Source of the DNA: Diaporthe sp. PMI_573
Lineage: Eukaryota; Ascomycota; Sordariomycetes; Diaporthales; Diaporthaceae
Assembly (NCBI GenBank): GCA_021399435.1
Contig: JAJTUP010000006.1
Coordinates: 868,001 to 932,000, forward strand
Length of the DNA stretch: 64,000 nucleotides
Reading direction: 5' to 3'
The notes under the pieces were generated by a model. It made no database searches. It had not been told where the DNA came from and saw only the letters and a program-made list of their open reading frames with translations. The translations under genes were made by a program, and so were the position numbers. Shown piece by piece: positions 21,742 to 33,752 of the stretch; position 1 is the stretch's first letter; each line of letters starts with the position of its first letter.

Positions 21742-24700
21742 ATGCAGGCACCAGGGCCCTCGCAACGGTCTTTGCGCCGCTCTCCAGGCGCAGAGCCTGG
21801 CCCGCCTCCTAATGTTCCCTTGCGATCCATATCGCCTGCCGTCGGCCTGACAGGAAGCGTGCAGCCTCGCGCTTCCACCGCCTCCAGCAGGTCGAACCAG
21901 AGCAGCGAGAGGAATAGTAGCAGTTCGAAACGACCGAGTGTTAGTCAACCCTCCCCTTACATCAGCCTTGGCCCGCAGGCCTCTTCATGCCCCTCTGCAT
22001 CGCGCATCGCCGTCACCCATAGCGGCGGCGCATCGGGTGGGAAAGCATCTGTGCGGCCAAAGGCTGCATCTAGCTTCGAAGCATGATGCCATGGGCTTCA
22101 AATCCGGAAACGTCGTCCACTTACTGACGCTTGACACTCCATAACAGACCTCGAGTAGCAGCTCCGCCATGCCATTGTCCCAGATTGAGAAGAGCGTCAC
22201 CCACCTGCTTGTTGCCACGAAACAACTCCTCGAGACGTTGACACAATGGTCCCGGGGCCAAGCAACGGATACACAGGTGTCTGACGTCTACGTAAGGCTT
22301 GGGTATGAGTTCAACATGGCTTGTCGGGCCTTCACAGCGATAAACGTCGATACATCCGATCTCGGCAATGTCCCTGAACTTCTGCGGAATATACTCGAGG
22401 CGACCCTGAGCCAGGAAGCGAGCGTCGAGAGCCTGGAAAAGTACTTGCCAAGGATAAGGGATATAATCATAAATCTGCTTCATGGGTTGAAAAAGAAACA
22501 GCAAAAGCTACGACAGAAGCAGGCGCGTGACAAGGAGAACGGGGCTCCCGAGTCCTCCAGTGGTCGCGTCACGAGCACTGGTACCCAGGGAAGCAACTCT
22601 GGGGGGCTGTCGCAGATGCTGAACGAGGGCTTGTCCGAGAACGGGTATCGACCGACCAGTAGCCGTGGGACGGACGACACCCTCAAGGTAAATGGGTCTC
22701 CCCGGCGGTTTCAGTCTCAGCGGGATGATTCCCAGGCGACCGTCTCCGACAAATCCTCCCTCTCGAGCGACACCATGCAGAGCATGCCCGTTGTCCCACC
22801 ATACCCATCCGAAGACCCTGTCCCAACCCCTGCGGTGCCTGAGGAGCTGGACTCTTTCCCGCCGCCGCCGCCTCCGCCCAAATCATCGACGCAGAGTGCC
22901 CTGGCAGCACTGCAAAGAGGGGGAGACCTGGAGCGTCGTGCGTCTCGAAGATATTCTGCATACCAAATCTCGAAGCACCTGGGAAGCGGCGCAAGTGGGG
23001 TTCCTATGATGCCAACGCAGACCGGTCCCATACCGAACCGAGGAAGACCAGAGGCTAGGGAATCTATGCGAGCTGTCCAGGCGAGGGAAACTGTGCGAAG
23101 GAAAAACAACGATGGGTCACTGAGCGCGAGACCCGGGGTATTAGATCCCTCCTCGCCTCAGCGTCAACCGAACAAGGCACCTGAAGAAAAGGAGGGACCA
23201 AAACCACCGAGCCCGACCCCCGAGGACAGATTCAAACCAAGTGCGACTTTGAAAGGCCCTCTGCCAGATGTTGTGCCAACAATGGCTAGTGATGGTGACA
23301 TCACCCCGAAGACGGAGACCAAGGAGGAGTCGAAGCCTGTCGAGCCGAAACCCGCGACTCCTACCCCCGAGGAGCAAGGCAAAAGCTTCATGGACCAGTC
23401 ACCTCCAGCGTCGCCACCGAAAGACCTCACCCTTTTCCTCCAGTACAAGTCTAAAGTCAAGAAGTTCGTACTCACAGGGGGTTATGGCGAATTGACGATT
23501 GGCCGGCTGCAACTTGCATTCATCGAGAAGTTCTCCTGGAACACCCATGCGAATGGGGCGGACCTGCCTGAGATCTACATTCAAGATCCGGTCTCTGGAG
23601 TGCGACACGAGCTAGAGGATCTGGCAGACATCAAGGACCGTTCCGTTCTTGTACTGAACGTGGAAGCGCTCGACGAGGTCAAGAAGCATGTGGACGACGG
23701 GTTGGGATCCATTCGGAAGCTTATTGAATCCGTCAAGCAGGACGTCGGAGACCAAAGCGCCGCTCTACAACGCGTGTCCGAACGACAATCAGAGTCGGCC
23801 AAGGAGATTGCAAGACTCGCTGCTGCCCCGCCAAGCCCCCCAGCAGACTCTCCCCGGAATACTACTCTCAGCACTCGGGGCAAGCTCAAAGGTGGCCAGG
23901 GGGCTGAGGTGCAGAGTCTGCGCCGGGATCTGGCTGTGCTCCGGCAGATGTACACCAACTTCCAGTCTGAGGTCGACGGTTCTATGGCTCTGATTCGCAA
24001 CAAGGCAAACAACGTCAAGGCCACCGCGGCCAAGGCATCGCTGCCCGACGTCGACGGAGGCTCAGGATCATCATACGTGAAGCAAGGGCGGAAGCAGCTC
24101 AACACGGACTCTGACCGTCTCGTCAACAAGGTTGACGACCTTCAAGACCTGGTCGAGGATCTGCGCAAGGATGTGGTGCAACGCGGCGTCCGACCGCTGC
24201 CACGCCAGCTCGAGACTGTGGCCAAGGACATGCAGGCCGCCCTCAAGGAGCTCAAGAAGATGGAGGAGTACATGAAGCGCGAGAAGCCCATCTGGACCAA
24301 GATCTGGGAGAAGGAGCTCGAGGACGTGTGCAACGGCCGGGACGAGGTCAAACTCATGGAGGACCTGGTGGCTGATCTGCAGGACGACCTTGAGAAGGCC
24401 AGCGAGACGTTTGCGCTCGTGGAGCAGGCCACCAAGGAGCAGATGAAGGATGTCAATGCTGGGCAGACGAATGCCACCGTGTCCCGCCAATTCTCACGGG
24501 GCTTGAAGCACATAGAGGACAACACCCTCGTGGACCCTTCAGAGGCAAAGGAGGGCGTGCTGGGTGAGGTGCGCGCGCTGCAGCCGAACCACGAAAACCG
24601 CATGGAAGCCATCGAGCGCGCAGAAAAGCTTCGCCAGAAGGAGCTCGCGACCCGCAACCAGAATCCGATCAAGAAGGAGCTCGTCGAGTTTGTGGCGGAG

Positions 24701-24964
24701 GGCAAACTGAAGAAGAGCGGCGGCGTCGAAGAGCTCGAACGGCAGAGGGTCGCCCGGGAGGAGCGCATCAGAAAAGAGGTGTGGGAGAGAATGAACGGGC
24801 TTGCTGCCGATGATCCCATCGGAGAGGATGGGATCCCCGAGGGCGACGATGACTTTGAGGAAGGCGAATATGAAGAAGAGGAGATCGAGGAGGGTGATGA
24901 GCTGGAGGAGGAGGAAGTTGAGCCAGCGGCTGAGCCTGAGGCCGCCGCCAAGGCAGCTGCTTGA
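21742..24964 (+). CDS. bud6: Bud6/Aip3 actin-interacting polarity protein
   Basis: Nucleation-promoting factor that binds actin monomers and formins at growth tips and septa. Exon 1 is 21742-21939 (66 codons, Ser/Pro-rich), intron 208 bp with the less usual donor GTTAGT and acceptor ACAG, exon 2 22148-24964; total 1004 residues. A conserved N-terminal helical block begins AMPLSQIEKSVTHLLVATK; a Pro/Ser-rich disordered linker (with a PPPPPPP stretch) follows. The AIP3 domain (PF03915) starts near residue 490 at LFLQYKSKVKKFVLTGGYGE and continues as long coiled coils to about residue 950. The tail is extremely acidic (EEGEYEEEEIEEGDELEEEE). The second exon alone has an ATG at 22169, so exon 1 placement is the least certain part; frame and splice phase (0/0) agree. 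Confidence 0.88.
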
Positions 24965-25546
24965 GGACTGACCACAAACTGAGAGTGAAATATCATATAT
25001 GCTGGGAATTTCGAGTGGATTATTTATGGGGTCTGGATGCGCACTCTCGAAGAAGAAAAAGGCTCCGAACAGATACCCGCGACCCGTTGGCTCAGCACTC
25101 CTATAATTTCTGTCGTTTTACCCTTTGCTTTTCCCGCACCTTTCCGTCGTCTGTTTCTCCTCTTGATATCACGTCGTCTCTAGACCCTGCACCAGATTTC
25201 CCCTTCATCATACCACTGTTCTTGTAACACATCGCTTTAGCGTCGGGGATGGTGTTCAGTGATTCAATTCCATGTTTGTGGGCAGGAGGAGGGACCTTTT
25301 CTTCCCGCATGGGCACTTGTGTATATCAGCCCGCCCCTTATTTTATTTGGGTTGAAGTGTTGGGACTTGAAGGCCGGGACATGGTGGTGTGGTATGTTGA
25401 TGCGTCCACGAGGACAATTTGATCATGACTTGCTCCGAACTTCATCTTCCTCTGTGACTGACGGGGCCTAGTGGCGAAGCGATATATCTCGTTGCGTCAC
25501 GGCAAGCCGCTCCCCTCTGAACTCCCCACGGCTGAAGAAGGTCTCC
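24965..25546. other. convergent 3' ends
   Basis: Holds the 3' UTRs of bud6 (plus) and the serine hydrolase (minus), which converge. No gene recognised. Confidence 0.5.
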
Positions 25547-26814
25547 CTACGACCCCAGCTGCTCGTACAGACCCAGCTCGTACGCCTCCATCAACCCCTT
25601 AACCTGCGCGTCACCAGACGGCAAGAAACTTGTAGCGAACAAGGCCGTCAAGCCAGCCTCACGGTCAATGAACTGCAGCACAGATGTCAGCCCCCGTTCA
25701 AATCAGTCCACCAGCATTGATCAATATGAGAACCCACCCAAGACAGATTGTACGCCCCGCTCCACTGCAGGAACCTCTTCCCCCGGTGCGCATTGCCGCC
25801 GGGCCTGACCAGGCCCGCCAAACTCCACGAGTACCCCTCAGCCGGCCCAGGCGTCCAGCCAACGACCCAGTCAGGATTTCGGAAAGCCTCTGCCAGCGCA
25901 GCCCGGTCCTTACCATTGTCACTGAGCAGCGGTTCGAACAGAAGCCTCGCCGTCTCCTTCTTCAACAGCCTCTCGTCGTCGGCCAGGATGCTCTCCAAGA
26001 CCATCATGTAGGTCCTCATGTCCGCGAATAATCCCGCGCCGCCCATGCAATGCTCCACCTCGGCAGGGTCGACGTCTGCCGCCCCCAGAGGCGCAGGGAC
26101 CGCCCTCCCGGTCCCGCCATCCCTGACCGACAAGGTCGCCTTGTTCCGCGCGTACGATGGGTGTTTCCGGTCGGGGAAGAACGTGATGGCCCCGGCAGCT
26201 GCCCCGAGCGGAGCGAGGATGTACGACTGTAGATACTCCTCAAGCGACACACCCGCGAGGACCTCGATGAGGCGCCCGGCCCAGTCAATCCCCGGCCCGT
26301 AGGCGAAGCCCTCGCCCGGCTCGGCGACGAGGGGGTAGCCAAGCGTGTCGTCCACGGAGCGCCGGCCGAGGACACTCTTGAGGCCCGGGTCCCTGCCGAG
26401 AACTTGCGCGTAGTAGAGGCCCGTGAGCTTTGCGTCCAGGAACGTGTAGGCCTGGCCGTAGCTGTGCGTCATGAGGTGCCTAAGCGTGATGGTCCTTTCC
26501 CGCCTCCTGAGGATTGGCTCGCCCGTTGTTCCCTGAAACCCGGACAGGATGGGCTGCGCGGCTAGGGTGGGGAGGTACGGCGCGACGTCTGTGTCGAGGG
26601 TGACGAGGCCTTGCTCGATGGCCTTTGCCACGGCGATGGAGGTCAGGAGCTTGGTCATGGATGTGAGCCTGAATACTGTGGTCTCGTCCCAGGGCCCGAA
26701 GTTCTTCGCGTAATTGACCTTGCCGTCCTTGGACTTTGCTAGGAGGACGGCGCCGGGGATGGTGTTGCCATCTAGGGCTTTGGAGATCTGGGTTTCGAAG
26801 GAGGGGAGTGCCAT
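25547..26814 (-). CDS. beta-lactamase-fold serine hydrolase/transesterase (LovD/EstB type)
   Basis: Two exons, 25738-26814 and 25547-25672, separated by a 65-bp intron with donor GTGGGT and acceptor TGCAG; 400 residues, ending ...LYEQLGS. The class C beta-lactamase fold (PF00144) is clear: the catalytic S-x-x-K is SMTK at residues 52-55 (TSMTKLLTSIAVAKAIEQG), and the second base Tyr is in AYGPGIDWAGRLIE (Tyr172). A C-terminal block WSGAYNLSWFIDREAGLTAL corresponds to the usual HTG/GGxxG strand with its downstream helix. Fungal relatives include the lovastatin acyltransferase LovD and EstB-like esterases, cytosolic because there is no signal peptide. It could be an acyltransferase for a secondary metabolite or a plain esterase; its neighbours do not decide. 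Confidence 0.85.
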
Positions 26815-29807
26815 GGTGTTGGTGTTGCGGCAGGAATCAGGCGTGGGTGGAAGGACGATTATTTATGCTCGGATAGGACAAGGAGCTCGATAGTTGCTTG
26901 TGGTGGTGACGTCTCTCGCCAAGCATGTACATGGGACTGCGTGTGGTACCTACCAGATGTGTGCCTCTGGAGGCTTCCCGCCGCAACAGCCGCAACAGCC
27001 CCGCGACGTCGCCGCGCTTTATAGAGGCATATTCCGTCCCTGACAATCAATCGTTTTGTTACTTCGAAATACCCCGCGCATTTTTGTCAGCGGCTGGGAC
27101 TATGAGACATGAAATGCAACCATTACAAAGCATGTAGATTACCAACACCCTAATTGCATGCATGTACGTACATGCCAATCCACTTATCAAAACCATAGGT
27201 TATGCGAATTGTGGTCCGCGATGACGAAGCATTGCTAGGCTGCCCGAAAAAAAGAGCCCACTCGCGTCGATTACCAAACGGGACACTCAACGATACCTAT
27301 GCTTGTCGAGTCCCGGGATAAGCTTGAGCAATTATTGGGACATTGGATGATGCCCGATCTTTGCTGAGTCTAGCTAGGCATTCCTGGTGAATGAATGCGA
27401 ATTGGCCGGACACAGGGAAAGAAACTGATCGCAGTTCAGTCCTTGGAGGAAGTAAAACTTGCCATTCCCGATCATAATATCGGGTTCAATAACAAATGAA
27501 CATGTAACATGAAATATCTTCAATTTAACTACATAGACATGATGAAAACTACCGCCATCACGTAGATGGTGAATCCTGTGTTCGTGATTCAAGGGCAGAC
27601 TCGGAATACTTCCAGCTGGTTGGTTTTTACCCGATGAGACCTTACCAACCTGTGGATGCCAGTTCTGACAAAAATGCTATCACAGATGTACTGCTGCTGC
27701 ACCGATGAAGAATTCAAGCCTATGATGCAAGCGTTCCTTCCACAGGCTGCTCGAACCCCTCTGAAAATGACGTATGAGTGCATACACCACGAAATCTTGT
27801 TGGAAAGAAATAGAGTGGAGATGGTGATTCTGTCTGGGAGTAGCATGATCAGACGGAGAAGAAAACTGGTTCATTCCAAACTTCCAAACGCACGGTGTAT
27901 TGGAGTTCAAACTTGTCCGAACACTTCCAGACATTACTCGGGTATGTAGACCACACGATGGCCCCCAATTGGAATTCCTGGCTGAATCTTGTGTCCAGAC
28001 TGCACTTTTATTAATAGCAGGAAATGACATTTGTTGACTATGGGCGCCTTTTTACTTTTGCCGCTCACCACATGGATGAACCCCGAGCGCTCCTTCACCG
28101 GGACTTGGCAATTGAACACAACAGAAAAAAGACATGTTTGAGTGAATTGATCGCGGTCGCAACTCCGCGCGCTTAGGTGGTGAGTGAGCACGCGGCGGAT
28201 CCCCAAATGCTCGACATCTTGGCCAGCTTGGATTTGCGCCCTCGCGATGCGATTGCGCTGCTACCACAACTGCACGCTACTATCTTGGCTGAAATCAGCC
28301 TGGATGTCCTCAACACGCAGAGACGCACCCTTCAAAGAAGCTGCGGACATTAGTCTTTTGCCGACTCTTGGCAGACTGCATGGTTTCGGGCGCTTTTTGA
28401 CCAACTCCCATATGCTTTTGGTACATTGATGGATACTGACGGACGGACTATGAAGATGCCTTCTCTGTGTGCAAAGTGGGGAGCGACGGCGGTATCCTTG
28501 TGCATTCTTGGTGTATTGCTCCTTTGCGGATTCAGGACACCGCAGCTCGTTTACAGACGTTTTGGTCAACAAGTCTCCGGATTGGAAATTGCAGATTATG
28601 TGGTTGACCTCGGTTGTACACTTGGTAGATATAACATCACCGCAGCTAGCAATAGACTGAGGAGCATTATCACAGCTTGTTCGAGTAGTACTCAAAGGCA
28701 TGATTATTGTATGGAGTACAGGAGTCACTTCGTCCTATCATAGAGAGTTTGTGTACTTGCATCGGCTTCAATATATGGGAGCCACGCGAAGCTACACATC
28801 TGGGCAGATACTACGTGAGTACTTCGGACGCATGATTGTGGTCGGGAGTAGGGCAGAGCAACAGGCTTAGGCTGAAGTTGAAGGCGAGCATACCAATGAG
28901 AAATGGGGGTAAATTTGGTCCGGGAAACTATAAATGCTTAGAATAGGCAGAAAGGGATGAACCAGCTGGCTGAGCAGTGCGCAGTCTCGGCCAGACACGC
29001 CGGACCTCTCCAAAAGCTTGGGCCGGACAGTTGAGTGCTTGTGGGCCAGGCGCAAGCCCATGCTGGGCGTGAATGGCGCTATGTGTTTTAGAAAAGCGAA
29101 GCAAAGAAGAGAGGCGAAAAGCGAAAAGCGAACAGCCGAAGGGAAGCGTTTAGCAGGAGCTGAACTGAATCCTGTCACTTATGTTGGTTGCCAAGGACGT
29201 TGTTCGGCTGGTCTGTTGCCGGAGCTGGGCCAGTCGGTGACGGACTGCCTGAGCGCTGGGTCCGGGACACCGGAGCACTACCTAGCAAGGCGTGGCGCTG
29301 CGGCAGACCTGCAGCTGCACAACTTGGGTTGATGGGTCCCTGATGATGAGCAGAGTTTCGAAACATGAGCCGTTGAGACATTAGTCTGGACGGACAGACC
29401 TCGCCAACAACGTTGAGCATCGTCAAAGCCCAGGCTAATTCCGAGCCCCGTGTGCGGATTTGGACGCCTTGGTGAGACACCCTGAGTGGGCTGCACCATC
29501 GGCACGGCGACCGAGCCAGCTGGACGTGCTCGAGATTACTCGTGCACCGGCATCTCCAACAATGTCCGTAGGTGCCACCGTGCCGTGTGGTTGGGACTGG
29601 ACCTTGCAGTCCGGGCGGCGAGGCGGGTGACGATGTCGATGGGATATATATTCCACCAGCCACTTTGCCATCTTCTAATCCTTCGAGAGACAGCAGCATC
29701 ATTCAACTTACGATTTAGATACCTAAAGAGCGCCTTCATTGCTCCCACCTGACCAGCCGAACCTTTCACCCATCCAGATTCTCACGACATAAATAAACAC
29801 CACAAAA
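26815..29807. other. gene-poor interval of about 3 kb
   Basis: No convincing gene. Frames such as 28261-28728 minus and 29175-29702 minus lack domains. The right end is the promoter of the SDR gene, with a TATA-like stretch near 29645. Confidence 0.4.
29645..29652 (+). promoter_or_regulatory. TATA-like element upstream of the SDR gene
   Basis: A TATATAT stretch lies about 155 bases before the SDR start codon. Position fits a fungal core promoter; this is a motif call only. Confidence 0.3.
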
Positions 29808-31124
29808 ATGGCACCCGGCTTGACAGAAGAGACCCCGCTTCCTATCAACGGAGTAAAGGGCCACAACGTCGAGAATGGCAAGCACTCGATGACTGAGGAG
29901 GTCCAAGGCGGGCCCGCACTCTCGAAGAAGGGCAAATACAATGCCATTCCTGGGCCCCTGGGCCTGGCTTCTGCCTCTCTCGAGGGCAAGGTTGCGCTGG
30001 TGACCGGTGCTGGTGAGTTAGACTTCCCGTCGACCCAGATCTCTGGATCCTTTTTCCATCCGATGCTCCTCCACTGGACGAGGTCCCTCCCGCCATTGTG
30101 CCCAGCCATCGGTTCGGCCCACGGGAGTAGACCCCTGTAATGCCCCGTTCCGGACGGCGTGTGGGGAAGTCCGGTCGGCCCTCGACTGTGCGCTGGGCCG
30201 GCTGAGCGGGCAGGGATCAGCCGCGAACTACCACCCGCCCCCGTCCTTTGGCATATTTAGCTACGGGCTAAGACAAGAATGCGAAGAAGGATCAGAATGC
30301 TGACATGAGTTTCCCCAGGCCGTGGCATCGGCCGCGAGATGGCCCTCGAGCTGGGGCGCCGCGGCGCAAAGGTCATCGTCAACTACGCCAACAGCAGCGA
30401 GTCTGCTGAGGAGGTCGTGGCCGCCATCAAGGCGGCCGGTTCGGACGCCGTGTCCATCAAGGCCAACGTGTCGGACGTCGACCAGATCGTGAGCATGTTC
30501 GCGCAAGCCAAGCAGGTCTGGGGCCACCTGAACATCGTGTGCTCCAACAGCGGCGTCGTCTCCTTCGGCCACGTCAAGGACGTCACCCCTGAGGAGTTCG
30601 ACCGTGTCTTCAACATCAACACCCGCGGCCAGTTCTTCGTCGCCCGCGAGGCCTACAACAATCTCGAGGAGGGCGGCCGCCTCATCATGATGGGCTCCAT
30701 CACGGGACAGGCCAAGGGTGTCCCCAAGCACGCCGTCTACTCCGGCTCCAAGGGCACCATCGAGACCTTTGTGCGCTGCATGGCTATCGACTTTGGTGAC
30801 AAGAAGATCACCGTCAACGCCGTCGCCCCTGGCGGTATCAAGACCGACATGTACCACGCTGTCTGCAGGGAGTACATCCCCGGCGGCAAGACCCTCGACG
30901 ACGACGGAGTCGATGAGGTATGTGTTTCCAAGATGATCAACGCATATTCTGGACATCGCAAGTGAGGACTAACACGGCTTTTATAGTTCGCTGCTACCTG
31001 GTCGCCGCTCCACCGTGTTGGTCTCCCCATTGATATTGCCCGTGTTGTCTGCTTCCTTGCCTCGCAGGACGGCGAGTGGATCAACGGCAAGGTCCTCGGC
31101 ATTGACGGTGCTGCGTGCATGTAA
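29808..31124 (+). CDS. SDR of the hydroxynaphthalene/versicolorin reductase type
   Basis: NADPH-dependent ketone/naphthol reductase. Exons 29808-30012, 30319-30917, 30987-31124 (introns 306 and 69 bp; the second has a perfect ACTAAC branch point); 313 residues. Rossmann motif GAGRGIG at 67-73, NSG loop near 145, catalytic Ser195, Tyr209 and Lys213 (YSGSK). The line YNAIPGPLG...[13 protein letters not shown], the [20 protein letters not shown] active-site loop and the end GIDGAACM are near-diagnostic for the fungal trihydroxynaphthalene reductase group (DHN-melanin) and the related versicolorin reductases. The terminal residue is Met, as in trihydroxynaphthalene reductase, rather than the Ile of the tetrahydroxynaphthalene enzyme. 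The N terminus is about 30 residues longer than usual. First of a block of five metabolic genes; which naphthol or anthraquinone it reduces is not decided by sequence. Confidence 0.88.
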
Positions 31125-31409
31125 ATCATATAGGGGGCATGAGAATGAAGCATCTAAGTTTGGCTTTTGTCGTTTTGATGTGATTGCATTGGACATAGCA
31201 GTTCGATGGTCGCATCTGGCAGGCGTTGAGGATTATTATTCCGCACCTCACCGTGTAATTGCTCAAGTCTTGTTACAGTACACGTATAGACCAATGGTCA
31301 ATATTTGATTCTGAAATATTTCTTTCCAGTAACGTAGTTCACTGTCAGCCAGTCTCATCCGTGTGAGGGCCCCAAACCTTCCAGTGCACGTCGGATATGC
31401 CGCCGTTGC

Positions 31410-32139
31410 TCAAACTTGAGACTCAACGTACGCCTTCAGGTCCTTTCCCTGTTGCTCAAATAGCCCCTTCAGCGTCGACCTGGCAGCCAGTAGGGCGAGG
31501 ATAAGCGGACCCTTGTAGTACGTTTCGTACGACACATATCTAGTGGTCCCGTTCCCTTGGTCCACGAGAATATTTGGATGCTCCGCAACTATGAGGACGC
31601 CTAGCAAGGTGACATTGCTCCGCCAGGTGGGCAAGTTCTTGTCGAGCCCCGTCACGACCTCGGCGCTCGTGGTGTTGGCGAGGGGGACGATTCCGGAGGT
31701 GGTGAGGGTCATGGGCATGCCGATGTATACGCCCTCGGGCGTCTTTATCCCTAGGGGTACATCGACATCGATGACGAAGCTGTTCCAGAGGTGGTACGAG
31801 TTGAAGTCGATGAGGGCGTCGTACACCCTCTCTATTACCACACATTAATCAACTGTTACGGTTGCCAAAGTGATGCGTTCTGGACAACCCAAAACATGAC
31901 AGAAAGGGAACCATAGGAAGAAAAGAATAGCGCCTACCAAGAGGGGCGTGGATGAGCTCCTCAGTGCATACCGTGAAGACTGCATCGGTGTCTCCATAAG
32001 TTGGCGTTGGCAGGGTAGACTTGGAGTCTGGAGGGCAACGGAGGCTGGCCCAGTCAATCGAGCACTTGGCTGAGGATGCTATTGCGCTGGCTACAAGACT
32101 GTAAGCAGACATTGAACGGAGGTAGGCTGAGAAACGCAT
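31410..32139 (-). CDS. secreted SRPBCC (START/Bet v1-like) protein
   Basis: Two exons, 31938-32139 and 31410-31831, intron 106 bp (donor GTAGGC, acceptor ATAG), 207 residues. Start ATG at 32137-32139; upstream only a TTG is in frame. Residues 1-22 (MRFSAYLRSMSAYSLVASAI...) look like a signal peptide or membrane anchor. After a Cys-containing segment, the joined line HAPLERVYDALIDFNSYHLW is the beginning of an SRPBCC/polyketide-cyclase-type domain, with later strands TTRYVSYETYYKGPLI and a C-terminal helix. These proteins bind hydrophobic ligands; some cyclise polyketides. It is transcribed toward the SDR gene with a 285-bp gap between stop codons. No catalytic residues can be assigned. Confidence 0.7.
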
Positions 32140-33752
32140 TTCGCTGGCTCTCAAGATCGTATTTACACAATAGCTGCGGAGTCTTTGAACTCTCGAAGAG
32201 TGTGTTCGTCAATTTGAAGAGGGATTAAAACCTGTTCTATTCACTCTTGTCACCATGTGAGCACTGACAACAATGTGCCGTGAGGGGCACATGCAGTGGT
32301 GGATCCATCGTCCGACTGGATAAAGCAAGTGCATGATGCACTCCTCGATATTGAAATGATCGACACTAATTCAGCTGCTTCCGGACAGAGGGATTTGGTC
32401 CTGTCCAAATGGTTCAAGATGTTATGCATGGCGTTCATGCCATGTAACCACACTTGCATAACGATTTGGCATGCTTGTTTGGGGGGGTGATAAGCGATTA
32501 GTTCAATATTCACCTCAAAAAACTATATTTTTATACAGGAGGAAACTTACCTTTAAGAACACAGTAGAAGTCAGTTTGAGAGGCAAAAGGTTCAGCCGAC
32601 TGAGGCCTACATCATAGTATATGGCAGGTTAGATGCGAGACTATTGTCTTTGGGTGTTTTTGATCGAGCCAGTCCTTTTCCTTTTGAGCTCCTTTTTTCT
32701 TCTTGGACGTGTGCTTCCCACCCTCTCCCAGCTGCCCCTGATCTTCTGTTTCTTTACTTTTTCTGAAATTGAGTCTTACTTCTTGACCACTGCACTATGC
32801 TCTCTGTTTTTCTGTGGGCAGCTGGTGCCATGTTCATTTTCAATGACTTTATATACCTAGCTCAGTGACTTGTTGTTTTCCAAACACCTAGTCGAATTGA
32901 AGTTCTAGAAACTTCCATCTGTACTCAACAAATGCTGAACTGAGCCTCTCAGAGAGAGCTTGCTTTCACTTCCATTTACAAAAGGTCTGCCAGACCCAGC
33001 ACCTGTCACCACATAGTCCTGTTTGCAGACAATCCACTCTCTTTACAACCAACCTCTACCGATGAGTTACAACTTTCTGCCCCTCATAGTCTCGCGGCTC
33101 GGTCCAAAGTGTCCGGTTGAGGAGTTGTTGATTGTGCGTCATCAACTAGGCTCTGACCGCTGTGTTCATCACTAGATAATGTGACACGAGCTCAACGTGC
33201 CGAAATCCCAAATACGAACAACCAAACAGAGTTTGGCCCTGAGAGCCCAATTTCCTGCGAGTGTGACTATGACACATGTATTCCTCAAGCTTGAACCAAC
33301 CCACATCGGTCAATGTGTAACGAGTTGTAGTCGATCCCTCGTAGCACGCATTTCAGTCTCAAGAGGGGTTCAAAATGCACATACATACTTTCATGAAGTT
33401 GGATTGTCATGGTACCGCCTCCTTTATACATCATGGCCTGACCCTAGCAGCGATTCAGCGACTTCGGTTAGGTCCACACCTTACTCGAGAACCGTTAGGT
33501 TGGTGCGGGCCCTCGGTTAGAGCTTAAAGTCCCCCTGGCTTGAACCTTGACCCCCAATAGTGTTCTAAGGCTTGGCGCGCAAGGATTCCACCGAGACCGA
33601 CCTTGTCGCTCAACTCAAAGGCTAAAGGCAACACGTCCCCTCCCGTTGCTTGCCCCGTTACCTTCTGCACTGCGAACATACAGCTCGGGTCCTCCGCAGC
33701 TCCCACGGCTCGTCTACAATAGTGACGCACACGAGCACGAACCAGCGCCACG
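32140..33752. other. divergent promoter region between SRPBCC and P450 genes
   Basis: About 1.6 kb, T-rich near 32660-32860. The two flanking genes diverge from here, so a shared control region is possible. No gene or specific factor site recognised. Confidence 0.4.

Noticed and set aside
30261..30956. 231-codon minus-strand frame opposite the SDR gene
   Set aside because: Shadow of SDR exon 2; His/Asp/Val-rich pattern typical of reverse-strand GC codon bias.
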